From the NCBI GenBank assembly GCA_026398715.1, contig JAPLSI010000122.1, positions 1 to 15,578 on the forward strand: DNA of 15,578 bases, written 5' to 3'. This stretch comes from Gammaproteobacteria bacterium (GTDB lineage Bacteria; Pseudomonadota; Gammaproteobacteria; Xanthomonadales; Xanthomonadaceae). Below are positions 7,301-15,549 of this stretch, one piece after another. Each line of letters opens with the position of its first letter. The first letter of the stretch is position 1. The translations under genes were made by a program, and so were the position numbers. Under the pieces are notes generated by a model, which saw only the letters and a list, made by a program, of their open reading frames with translations, was not told where the DNA came from and did no database searches.

Positions 7301-9377
7301 CACCGATGTTGGCGCTGGCCCAGGTCTTGCGCACTGTCAGCTGGGCCGACTTGCGCGAGTTGGTCACGGTGCAGGTGATGGCCGTATCGCCCACCGCAAC
7401 CGTCAGCTGGCTGCTTTCGGTATTGAGTGGAACCGAGTTGCCGGTGCAAGCCAGGCTCGTGTTGTAGTCGCCTGCGTTGCCGGTGCCGAAGATTTCACCG
7501 ATGGTGATGACTTCGCCCGCGAACACTTCGACCGGCGTGCCGGTGTCGGTTTCGCTGGCCGTGTCGGCGGTGGAGGCGACGGTGGCGGTATTCAGGCCGC
7601 CGGTGGTGGAAACAGTCACCGCATTGCCGATGATCGCGTTGGCCCAGGTCTTGCGCAGGGTCAGTGCGACCGGAGCGCGCGCGTTGGTTTCAGTACAAAC
7701 GACCGCAGTGTCGGCCGGGCCAACGGTCAGCACGTTGCCGGCGAGGCCGGTGGTGCCGGTGCAGGCCAGGCTGGAGGTGTAGTTGCCAGGCAGGCCGACG
7801 GTGAACAACTCGCTGATGGTGAACACGTCACCCGCGAACGCACCGGTGGCAGGACCTGTGTCGATTTCAGTGGCCGTCTCGGCAACCGAATTGAGGTCGG
7901 GCAGCGGGGACAGACCACCGGTAGCCGAGACCGTTGCCGCGTCGTTGACGACGGCGTTCGACCAGGACTTGCGGAGGGTGACCGTGGCGGCCTTGCGCGA
8001 GTTGGTGTAGGTGCAGGTGATGGCCTGGTCGGTGTCGCTGACCGTCAACACATTGCCGACCAGCGGATTGGCATTGCCTACGCACGCCAGCGACGCGTTG
8101 TAGTTGGCAGCGGAACCGACGGTGAAAGCACCTTCGGAGATGGTGATGACGTTGCCAGCGACCACGTCAACCGGGGAGCCGACGTCGATTTCGGTCGGCG
8201 CATTGGCGACGGCCGGAAGACTGGCATTGGTGGTCAGGCCGGTGGTGGCGACAGTGACTGCATCGCCGGTGATCGCGTTGACCCAGGACTTCTGCAGGGT
8301 CAGCGGAACGCCCTTGGAGTTGGTGATCGTGCAGACCGCGCCCGGGTGGGCGATGTCCAGCGAAATCGTGATGGTGCGAGTGGCACCGTTGGTGACGACG
8401 AACGTATTCGCGGCGGCGCCGTTGAGATCGACGCAGCTGATGCTGGCAGTTGGGTTCCAGCCAAGCGCTGCGGTCTCGACGATGGTCATCGTGCGGGTCG
8501 TTACGTCGACCACGGTTTCAATGCGGTTGGTGCCGCCGTCGGCGAGCGTGAAGCTGGCATCCGTCGGGTCGGAGAGGACCGTCGTGCCTGTAGTGGTGAA
8601 GGTGAACAACGTGGGGTCGCCGTCGGGCAGCGTCTGCTTGATGATGTCGACGTAGCCGGTCAGGGTGATGCCGGTAACGCTGCCGACGCCCTTGTTGCAC
8701 TTCGAGGTCGTGCCCGGGATGACGGTGTCCGGGCCGGTGCAGACCGCGCCGTTGTTCTGGTGGTAGGTCAGCAGGTACGGGAAAAGCAGCTTGCCGTAGG
8801 TTGCGGGATCGGCGGGGTTGGTACCGAAGTTGCAGAGCACCTTCACACCGGTGATGGTGGGCGTCGCTTCGCCGTTGCCGTTGAAGTCACCGCACTGGTC
8901 ACCGTCGTTGTCCTCCCAGGGCGAGAGCGGCGGAGTGATGGGCGGGATGAAGCTGTTCGGGAACGTGGCGACCGAGCAGAAATTCGCGGCGTTGTTCAAG
9001 CCCGGATCATTGCCGCTCTGGCCAACAAACAGGCCGATGTCCTGGCGGTCGGTGTTGGTGCCCTGCAGGCCGACGATCACGTCGATTTCCGCGGTACCGC
9101 CGATGGTGCAGGTCGGCAGCGAGCCCGGCGCATTCTGGACCACCGCATTGACGGTGAACTCCTTCGCCGTGCAGCCCAAGGCCGAGCCTGCGCGTGTGCC
9201 GCCGCAAGTGCTGTCCTGCAAGGCCGCAGACGTTTGCGCGGCCGCCGGCATGGCCCAGAAAAGGGCGGAAACCAGGAACGCGGAAAGCATCCCGAGGCTG
9301 GTGGCGGTTCGATTGCGCACGGGCGCAGTCACGCGCCCAGCATCAGGCGCCTGGATAGATCCCTGTTTCAAATGCAT
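4368..9377 (-). CDS. Giant exported repeat protein with DUF11, SdrD-B-like and C-terminal OmpA-like domains
   Basis: This is a 1669-residue exported protein. Order of parts: a long signal peptide (1-48, hydrophobic core from about 30, ending AAAQ); a Cys-rich N-terminal domain with a calcium-loop-like DNDGDQCGDFNGNG near 154-167; a divergent repeat-like domain; seven tandem ~107-residue repeats (359-1108), each with two Cys in SL.CTG and ..CT.TN.R contexts; two DUF11-type domains (about 1109-1230 and 1234-1356); an SdrD-B-like domain (GKVFDDQNGDGWQDPGERG, about 1371-1475); a degenerate OmpA-like domain (from about 1484); and a canonical OmpA domain (from about 1578) with GHAD (Asp1619) and LRRA (Arg1634). 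The 15-residue Asp-Arg spacing matches known diaminopimelate-binding OmpA domains, so the C-terminus probably binds peptidoglycan. The start is ATG 9377, with AGGGA upstream and a promoter further up. An in-frame ATG at 9488 lies inside the promoter and is rejected. The role is probably structural: an envelope scaffold or adhesin. Confidence 0.85.
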   Translation of the reverse strand: MHLKQGSIQAPDAGRVTAPVRNRTATSLGMLSAFLVSALFWAMPAAAQTSAALQDSTCGGTRAGSALGCTAKEFTVNAVVQNAPGSLPTCTIGGTAEIDVIVGLQGTNTDRQDIGLFVGQSGNDPGLNNAANFCSVATFPNSFIPPITPPLSPWEDNDGDQCGDFNGNGEATPTITGVKVLCNFGTNPADPATYGKLLFPYLLTYHQNNGAVCTGPDTVIPGTTSKCNKGVGSVTGITLTGYVDIIKQTLPDGDPTLFTFTTTGTTVLSDPTDASFTLADGGTNRIETVVDVTTRTMTIVETAALGWNPTASISCVDLNGAAANTFVVTNGATRTITISLDIAHPGAVCTITNSKGVPLTLQKSWVNAITGDAVTVATTGLTTNASLPAVANAPTEIDVGSPVDVVAGNVITISEGAFTVGSAANYNASLACVGNANPLVGNVLTVSDTDQAITCTYTNSRKAATVTLRKSWSNAVVNDAATVSATGGLSPLPDLNSVAETATEIDTGPATGAFAGDVFTISELFTVGLPGNYTSSLACTGTTGLAGNVLTVGPADTAVVCTETNARAPVALTLRKTWANAIIGNAVTVSTTGGLNTATVASTADTASETDTGTPVEVFAGEVITIGEIFGTGNAGDYNTSLACTGNSVPLNTESSQLTVAVGDTAITCTVTNSRKSAQLTVRKTWASANIGDSVTVSTTGATNNANLASVAGTANETDAGTPVTVFVGEAITISEAFTVGSQSNYSSGLVCTGNNTVLAGSVLTVNALDTAITCTWTNTRAAAGLTLAKTWVNAIVGNAVTVSTTGGTNNATLSSTAGAPNETDTGSSVTVFAGEVLTISESFTTGSAANYTASLSCTGLTGGTTLVGNQLTIGATPGAIVCTETNTRDSASLALAKTWVNAIVNDAVTVSSAGGTNNATLSSTAGTPNETDTGSSVTVFAGEVLTIGESFTTGSSSNYNSALSCTGLTGGTTLVGNQLTIGATPAAIVCTETNTRRGSTLTVRKTWVNALVGNAVTVSTTGAVNNASVASVAGTPNETDASAAVNVFAGEAITITEAFTVGSASAYTSALACTGNTTPLAGTVLTVNPADTAIVCTETNTRVLFPQLTVTKTATPTTFIVGQPAAYTVTVTNTGELATSGNITLSDTLATGIGFVSATGTNWSCSGTTTLSCTFTGTLAPAASTSLTLNVTVGQNATNGNNSATASGGGDTTCPQATRCTGTVTVPIEVRGIALQIVKSANPVRVNAGSLVLYTLTITNIVNYNVVNAQVIDMPPNGLAYVPGSGTIYDSNDSNNSVSGARPITFSGVDVAIGQTIRIQYLLRAGAALAAGEYTNYATAYQFGDPISNTASTTVYAETGADPLLEQTRILGKVFDDQNGDGWQDPGERGIPGVRIASVEGLVSETDAYGRYHIEGIVLLNQERGQNFVLKLDTSTLPPGSTVTTENPHVRRITAAIPARFDFGVKLPPMPISQTGSVDMALGEIHFLPGSTEIRPEFSGILDTMAEKIRSHQSGEVFIDSASGSSPLAFERAGKVRDQLIERLTPEQRNAFVITLRLQANDGSEGSVTLSDTVKLGEVLFDTDKSVIKPEFDALLDKVAAQIEAVGGGRVSVVGHADLRGSVEYNQALGLRRANAVFKRISERLSPEARQNLSVEVEGAAVVPGAGQ
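6054..8303 (-). repeat. Seven tandem ~321-base coding repeats
   Basis: In transcription order the units are 8303-7983, 7982-7665, 7664-7341, 7340-7023, 7022-6699, 6698-6375 and 6374-6054 (318-324 bases, 106-108 residues). Each opens with LT(L/V).K(T/S)W.NA, continues through a T-rich strand region, .ETD.G, VFAGE, (T/I)IxExFT.G and Y.S.L.CTG, and closes with an IxCTxTNxR motif. The two Cys per unit are about 27 residues apart, which suggests one disulfide per domain and fits a periplasmic or extracellular location. The pattern resembles the prealbumin-like or Ig-like folds of surface fibres. Units 5 and 6 are the most alike. Confidence 0.92.
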
Positions 9378-9483
9378 TTCCGTTTCCCTAGTTTGAGCCG
9401 GAAGAAAAATCGAACGTTGCCAACCCCTTGGCTTGGTTCGACTGGGCGTACTGCCCCGATTTACCGGGTATTGCTGCCGTTGG

Positions 9484-9513
9484 AACATACCTACCGTGTT
9501 AAGAGTGTGTCAA
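9484..9513 (-). promoter_or_regulatory. Sigma-70 promoter of the repeat-protein/barrel operon
   Basis: On the minus strand a perfect TTGACA (9508-9513) is followed by an 18-base spacer and TATGTT (9484-9489, four of six consensus bases). Transcription would start near 9477, giving a leader of about 100 bases before the ATG at 9377. The position rules out the longer reading frame beginning at 9488. Confidence 0.72.
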
Positions 9514-9579
9514 GCGCCTCACTTTCAGACATCGGCTGGCAGGCCGGCTCGCATCCCTGCGAAACCTGCCATCGGACCT

Positions 9580-9593
9580 TTAGTACGCACTAA
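9580..9593. promoter_or_regulatory. Operator-like inverted repeat TTAGT-N4-ACTAA
   Basis: A 14-base dyad (TTAGT, four-base spacer, ACTAA) lies about 70 bases upstream of the -35 box of the operon promoter. It is AT-rich in GC-rich surroundings and has the size of a dimeric regulator site. No regulator can be named from the sequence. Confidence 0.35.
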
Positions 9594-9674
9594 TGAGGGA
9601 TTTCCGGCCAACCAGGGGAATCGACAAGACCTTCCGCCCGCTGGCCCAGCCCCGACGGCAGCTGCTCCAGCCGG

Positions 9675-9691
9675 GTGACGTAGCGCGTCAC
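9675..9691. repeat. Inverted repeat GTGACG-N5-CGTCAC
   Basis: Perfect six-base arms flank a five-base spacer, immediately beside the terminator of the metalloprotease gene. It could be a regulator site for the downstream operon or part of the protease mRNA 3' structure. The spacing does not fit a CRP/Clp site, which has six bases between GTGA and TCAC. Confidence 0.4.
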
Positions 9692-9697
9692 AAACGG

Positions 9698-9723
9698 ACA
9701 GGCCCCGGTTTCCCGGGGCCTGT
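9698..9723 (-). terminator. Intrinsic terminator after the metalloprotease gene
   Basis: A strong stem, ACAGGCCCCGG pairing with CCGGGGCCTGT around a short T-rich loop, starts 33 bases past the protease stop. On the minus strand the tail is only CCGTTT, while the plus strand has TGTTTT after it. It probably works for the minus-strand transcript because of stem strength, though with a poor U-tract. Confidence 0.75.
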
Positions 9724-9755
9724 TTTGCAGCGTGAGGCGTTGAATCAGTGGCTGA

Positions 9756-12116
<2,361 letters not shown>

Positions 12117-12157
12117 CTATTCATGGCGAAACAGGGAAGATGCGCTACCCGGACCGC

Positions 12158-12182
12158 GTGATGGACTTCACATATCCATCAC
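12158..12182. repeat. Inverted repeat GTGATGGA-N9-TCCATCAC
   Basis: Perfect eight-base arms flank a nine-base AT-rich spacer in the gap upstream of the protease gene. The 25-base length and AT-rich centre fit a dimeric transcription-factor site; a hairpin with a nine-base loop is the alternative. I could not find a convincing promoter elsewhere in 12003-12296, so this region may depend on an activator. Confidence 0.5.
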
Positions 12183-12296
12183 CCGGCGGCGAACCTAACG
12201 TGCGCTGCGTCACAAGGTCACGCTGCATTGCAACAGCTTCGTCAGGTGCCTGAAGACTGTTGAATATGCTTTACAGGCAAATCACGGGGATCCGCG

Positions 12297-12701
12297 TCAA
12301 TCGCGGCGGCCGAAGCTCCGGATCTGTTTCGGGCGGCGGGCGTGTAGCACGAGACTCAACACCAGGAAGAGCGGCGCCCCGTAGTAGGCGAGCCTTGCCG
12401 AGGGCGATTGCGCGGCCAGGAATCGGTTGAGGATCAGCTGGGGAAGCGAATCGGTATCGGCGATCTCGTCCGCGAAGAGCTTTCCCGCCCGGTCCCGGGC
12501 GCGGTCGGCCAGGCCGGCCGCCGACACGGCATGGCGCCCGAGGAAGAGATAACTGGCGGCGATGGGACTCTGCAACGTCGCCTGCTCGCGCAGTTGCTTG
12601 CCAGCGAGGGGGGTGACGGCGAGGCCGCCCCACACGTAAAGGTTGTAGGCCAGGAACCAGCCCGCAAGGATCCAGCACGTTGCGCGAACAAACTTGCCCA
12701 T
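12297..12701 (-). CDS. Small two-helix membrane protein of unknown function
   Basis: I do not recognise a family for this 134-residue protein. Two hydrophobic segments are visible, about residues 8-29 (WILAGWFLAYNLYVWGG) and 105-121 (AYYGAPLFLVLSLVLHA), separated by a ~75-residue soluble region rich in Ala, Arg, Asp and Gln. The tail is basic (RRPKQIRSFGRRD), so that end is probably cytoplasmic with the central region periplasmic. The start at ATG 12701 is fixed by AAGGAGG five bases upstream; longer frames lack such a site and run into sufT. It begins 23 bases after the sufT stop on the same strand and is probably co-transcribed with it. Whether it helps SufT or is only a passenger cannot be told. 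Confidence 0.75.
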   Translation of the reverse strand: MGKFVRATCWILAGWFLAYNLYVWGGLAVTPLAGKQLREQATLQSPIAASYLFLGRHAVSAAGLADRARDRAGKLFADEIADTDSLPQLILNRFLAAQSPSARLAYYGAPLFLVLSLVLHARRPKQIRSFGRRD

Positions 12702-12724
12702 GGCGCCCTCCTTCGACATCAATG

Positions 12725-13279
12725 CTAGAACATACCCGTTTCCAGGCGTGCCGCCTCGGACATCATGCTCTGGTTCCATGGCGGATCGAAGACCAGATCG
12801 ACGTCGGCATCGACTACCGTCGGGACGCGCTCGACCTTGCTGCGCACATCCTCGACCAGGATGTCGCCCATTCCACAACCGGGCGCGGTCAGCGTCATCT
12901 TGATGTTGACCCGTCGCGTGCCATCACCCAGCGGCTCGACATCGCACTGATAGACCAGGCCAAGCTCGACCACGTTGATCGGAATCTCCGGGTCGAAGCA
13001 CGTGCGCAGCTGCTCCCAGACCAACTTCTCGACCGCATCGTCGCCTGCGCCTTCATCCAGTTGCAGGGGTTCGGGCATGGATTTCCCGATGGCATCGGCG
13101 TTCTCGCCTGCGATGCGGAACAGGTTGCCTTCGACGAAAACGGTGAATGACCCACCCAGCGCCTGGGTGATATAGCCGACGCTCCCGGCCGGCAGCGTCA
13201 CCTGCTCGCCCTGCGGCACGAGGACGGCCGGACAGTCGCGTTCGAACTTCACGGGTTCGCTGGTACGGGAATAAGACAC
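12725..13279 (-). CDS. sufT: SufT, MIP18/DUF59-family Fe-S cluster assembly factor
   Basis: The 184-residue protein matches the long form of SufT, which helps mature iron-sulfur proteins in the cytoplasm. The C-terminal MIP18/DUF59 domain is clear: DPEIPINVVELGLVY (96-110), TAPGCGMGDILVEDV (131-145) with the conserved Cys135, and VDLVFDPPWNQSMMSEAAR ahead of the C-terminus. The first ~80 residues form the extra N-terminal region of the long form. The start is GTG 13279, with AGGA five bases upstream. No other suf gene (sufBCDS) is in the window, so it sits apart from a suf operon here. The small membrane-protein gene follows after 23 bases, and a membrane-protein gene diverges upstream with a 64-base gap. 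Confidence 0.9.
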   Translation of the reverse strand: MSYSRTSEPVKFERDCPAVLVPQGEQVTLPAGSVGYITQALGGSFTVFVEGNLFRIAGENADAIGKSMPEPLQLDEGAGDDAVEKLVWEQLRTCFDPEIPINVVELGLVYQCDVEPLGDGTRRVNIKMTLTAPGCGMGDILVEDVRSKVERVPTVVDADVDLVFDPPWNQSMMSEAARLETGMF

Positions 13280-13306
13280 GGCCTTCCTATCGGAAATCGG
13301 TAAACG

Positions 13307-13321
13307 GGGCTATTTTAGCCC
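13307..13321. promoter_or_regulatory. Inverted repeat with -10-like core between divergent genes
   Basis: GGGCTA (13307-13312), TTT, TAGCCC (13316-13321) sits in the 64-base gap between sufT (-) and the membrane protein (+). Its AT-rich centre reads TATTTT on the plus strand and TAAAAT on the minus strand, each a plausible -10 box. I found no good -35 on either side, so the promoter assignment is tentative. Confidence 0.35.
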
Positions 13322-13343
13322 TTGCCCGAGTGAGGACGACGTT

Positions 13344-13772
13344 TTGCCAAAAGATTCTGCCGCCGGCTGGCCCATGCCCGCACTGGCATTGCTGGTGGGC
13401 ATCGCGGGAATCACCGTGGCCTGGGTAGCCGCTGCGGTATTGTCCGACCAACCCTGCAGCTGGATGGCGCTGGTCGCCGCGATCGACATGGCGGTCCTGC
13501 TGAGGCTGACGCGCGCGCCCGCAGGCGTCCTGCGCACCATCGTCGCCGTCCTCGCCACCGTTGCGGCCGTGCTGGTGACCCACTGGATGGTCGCCGCCAC
13601 GCAGATGGGCGTGTTGATGGGTATGACGCCGATGGCGTCGTCGCTGCGGCTGGGACCTGCGCTGGCCTGGCAGTTGATGCAACTGAGCCTCGGCCGGCTG
13701 GACTGGATCCTGATCGCGTCGTCGCTGCCGCTTGCCGCGATACTGGTCCACGCTCCCGCGCGACGGGAATGA
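13344..13772 (+). CDS. Four-helix inner-membrane protein of unknown function
   Basis: The protein has 142 residues and four predicted membrane segments: about 12-33, 38-54, 62-85 and 120-137. The loop between the third and fourth is Met-rich and amphipathic (MGMTPMASSLRLGPALAWQ). Charged residues cluster at the ends and at short loops (RLTRAP), as expected for an inner-membrane protein. The start is a TTG at 13344 with GAGG eight bases upstream; no ATG gives a better start before the first helix except Met11 in GWPMPALAL. I do not recognise the family. The gene is divergent from sufT and convergent with pntB. Confidence 0.72.
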   Translation: MPKDSAAGWPMPALALLVGIAGITVAWVAAAVLSDQPCSWMALVAAIDMAVLLRLTRAPAGVLRTIVAVLATVAAVLVTHWMVAATQMGVLMGMTPMASSLRLGPALAWQLMQLSLGRLDWILIASSLPLAAILVHAPARRE

Positions 13773-13778
13773 TTGCGC

Positions 13779-13800
13779 GGCCCGGACTGCAGCCCGGGCC
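13779..13800. terminator. Hairpin terminator between convergent genes
   Basis: GGCCCGG (13779-13785) pairs with CCGGGCC (13794-13800) around an eight-base loop, between the plus-strand gene ending at 13772 and pntB ending at 13811 on the minus strand. The T-tract is poor on both sides, so termination strength is uncertain. Confidence 0.6.
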
Positions 13801-13810
13801 TGGAATTTGG

Positions 13811-15220
13811 TCAGTGCCCGCCGTCCAGCGCCTTCAATTCCGAGATCAGCTGGCTGATGGCAGCGGCGCCATCGCCGTAGAGCATGCGCGTGTTGTCGGC
13901 ATAGAACAGGGCATTCTCGATGCCGGCGAAGCCAGTACCCTTGCCGCGCTTGATCACCACCGTGTTTCGCGACAGCGAGACATCGAGGATCGGCATGCCA
14001 TAGATCGGCGAACCCGGATCGGTCTTCGCGACCGGGTTGACCACGTCGTTCGCGCCGATCACCAGCGAAACATCGGTGTTGGGGAACTCGGGGTTGATGT
14101 CGTCCATGTCGGCGATCAGGTCGTAAGGCACGCCGGCCTCGGCCAGCAGCACGTTCATGTGGCCCGGCATGCGGCCGGCCACCGGGTGGATGGCAAATCG
14201 CACCTTCACGCCACGCTTGATCAATTGCTGGCTCAGTTCCCATACCTTGTGCTGCGCCTGGGCGACGGCAAGGCCATAACCGGGAACGATCACGACCCGT
14301 TCGGCGTAGGCCATCATGGCGGCGACGTCGCCAGCCTCGATGGGCTTTTGCGCGCCGGTGATTTCCTGCGCCTCGCCACCCGGGCCGAAGCTGCTGAACA
14401 GTACGCCGCTGATGGGCCGATTCATCGCCTTGGCCATCAACTGAGTCAGCATCGTGCCGGCCGCGCCCACCACCATGCCGGCGATGATCAACGCCTCGAT
14501 GCCGAGCACATAGCCTTCGAACGCGACGGCAAGGCCGGTCAGCGCATTGAACAGCGAGATGACGACGGGCATGTCGGCGCCGCCGATGGGCAGCGTCATC
14601 AATACGCCCACGCTGAGCGCCGCGATGAAGAAGCCGATGATCATCGGCTGCTTCAGCCAGACGATCGTGGCGATACCGAGGGCAACGGCGACCAGGAACA
14701 CCAGGCCATTGAACAACTGCTGGCCAGGAAACTTGAATACGCGGTCCATCCGGCCATCGAGCTTGGCCCAGGCGATGATGGAACCGGTGAGCGAAATGGA
14801 GCCGATAAGCGCGCCGACCACGCCAAGCACGAGCGCCGTTTGCGAGGGCGCGCCACCTTTCGCGGAGAAGCGCAGCAACTCGACGGCACCGATGGCGGCT
14901 GCCGAGCCGCCGCCCATGCCGTTGTACAAGGCCACCATCTGCGGCATGTCGGTCATCGCCACGCGCTTGCCGGAAATCCAGGCAGCCGCAGTGCCGAGCA
15001 CCAGCGCCAGGGCAATCAGCCCCAGGTTGTGCATGCCGCCGCCATCCGCACCCTGGTAGAAGAAGGTGGCGACCGTGGCGAGCAACATGCCGACGCCCGC
15101 CCACTGGATGCCGCTGCGCGCCGTGACCGGCGAGGCCATGCGCTTGATGCCAAGGATGAACAACAGCGCTGCGGCGAAGTAACTGGCCTCGACCAGCAGG
15201 GACAGCCATTGGCCGCTCAT
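13811..15220 (-). CDS. pntB: NAD(P) transhydrogenase subunit beta
   Basis: PntB is the inner-membrane and NADP(H)-binding subunit of the proton-translocating transhydrogenase, which uses the proton gradient to reduce NADP+ with NADH. The 469-residue length is close to the 462 of E. coli PntB. The first ~260 residues hold about nine membrane helices, with the family signature GKRVAMTDMPQMVALYN (84-100) and GMGGGSAAA after it. The C-terminal domain III (about 290-469) has the NADP-binding PGYGLAVAQAQ (313-323), AGRMPGHMNVLLAEA, GANDVVNP (389-396) and KRGKGTGFAGIENALFY (424-440). The ATG overlaps the pntA2 stop as ATGA, showing tight coupling. All expected motifs are present, so it should be functional. 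Confidence 0.97.
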   Translation of the reverse strand: MSGQWLSLLVEASYFAAALLFILGIKRMASPVTARSGIQWAGVGMLLATVATFFYQGADGGGMHNLGLIALALVLGTAAAWISGKRVAMTDMPQMVALYNGMGGGSAAAIGAVELLRFSAKGGAPSQTALVLGVVGALIGSISLTGSIIAWAKLDGRMDRVFKFPGQQLFNGLVFLVAVALGIATIVWLKQPMIIGFFIAALSVGVLMTLPIGGADMPVVISLFNALTGLAVAFEGYVLGIEALIIAGMVVGAAGTMLTQLMAKAMNRPISGVLFSSFGPGGEAQEITGAQKPIEAGDVAAMMAYAERVVIVPGYGLAVAQAQHKVWELSQQLIKRGVKVRFAIHPVAGRMPGHMNVLLAEAGVPYDLIADMDDINPEFPNTDVSLVIGANDVVNPVAKTDPGSPIYGMPILDVSLSRNTVVIKRGKGTGFAGIENALFYADNTRMLYGDGAAAISQLISELKALDGGH

Positions 15221-15510
15221 TTGACACCTTCTTTCTTGCTCGACTTGAACATTTCGAGCATGCGTTCGGTCACCACGTAACCGCCGGCTGCGTTGCCCGC
15301 GCCCAGCAGCACCGCGATGAAGCCGATGACCTTTTCGACGCCGGTGTCGGCGTGGCCGAGCACGACCATGGCGCCCACCAGCACGATGCCGTGGACGAAA
15401 TTGGACCCGGACATCAAGGGGGTGTGCAGGATGACCGGCACCCGGCCGATGATCTCGTAGCCCGTGAAGGCCGCCAGCATGAATACGTAAAGCGCGAGAA
15501 ACCCATCCAT
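15217..15510 (-). CDS. pntA2: NAD(P) transhydrogenase alpha subunit, membrane part (split form)
   Basis: This protein of about 97 residues corresponds to the C-terminal membrane part of E. coli PntA, made here as a separate polypeptide. Three or four hydrophobic segments are visible: LALYVFMLAAFTGYEIIG, HGIVLVGAMVVLG and IGFIAVLLGAGNAAGGYVV. The signature PVILHTPLMSGSN matches the ALHTPLM region of PntA. It would pair with PntB in the proton channel and with a soluble NAD-binding PntA1 that is not in the window. ATG 15510 is preferred because GGGGAGG precedes it by about nine bases; an upstream ATG at 15531 would add seven residues and has a weaker site. It overlaps pntB by four bases. Confidence 0.93.
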   Translation of the reverse strand: MDGFLALYVFMLAAFTGYEIIGRVPVILHTPLMSGSNFVHGIVLVGAMVVLGHADTGVEKVIGFIAVLLGAGNAAGGYVVTERMLEMFKSSKKEGVK

Positions 15511-15543
15511 CGGCGCAAGCCTCCCCGGCATCGTTGCCGCCCC

Positions 15544-15549
15544 ATCATA
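15544..15549 (-). promoter_or_regulatory. Possible -10 box upstream of pntA2
   Basis: On the minus strand TATGAT (five of six consensus bases) lies 34 bases upstream of the pntA2 ATG. No convincing -35 hexamer is seen before the window ends. If pntA1 lies just upstream, as usual for this operon, it may be an internal promoter or chance. Confidence 0.25.

Noticed and set aside
6502..7782. A row of evenly spaced ~100-residue plus-strand frames
   Set aside because: They repeat only because the coding strand opposite is a tandem repeat. They are not separate genes.
6054..8303. Regular repeat spacing that might suggest a CRISPR or satellite array
   Set aside because: Units are ~321 bases, remain in frame, and diverge mainly in ways that keep the protein pattern. 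They are coding domain repeats.
9378..9477. A cyclic-di-GMP (GEMM-type) riboswitch in the ~100-base leader of the operon
   Set aside because: I could not find the conserved core elements or a convincing three-way fold. The match was limited to a few A/G-rich bases.
9378..9488. Extending the repeat protein to the ATG at 9488
   Set aside because: That ATG falls within the -10 box of a near-consensus promoter. The extra 37 residues are not signal-peptide-like, and ATG 9377 has a good ribosome-binding site.
9675..9691. A CRP/Clp binding site
   Set aside because: The arms resemble GTGA/TCAC but the spacing is nine bases instead of six.
13287..15280. Long frames on both strands overlapping pntB
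   Set aside because: Both are out-of-frame shadows. PntB motifs are unmistakable in the 13811-15220 minus-strand frame.
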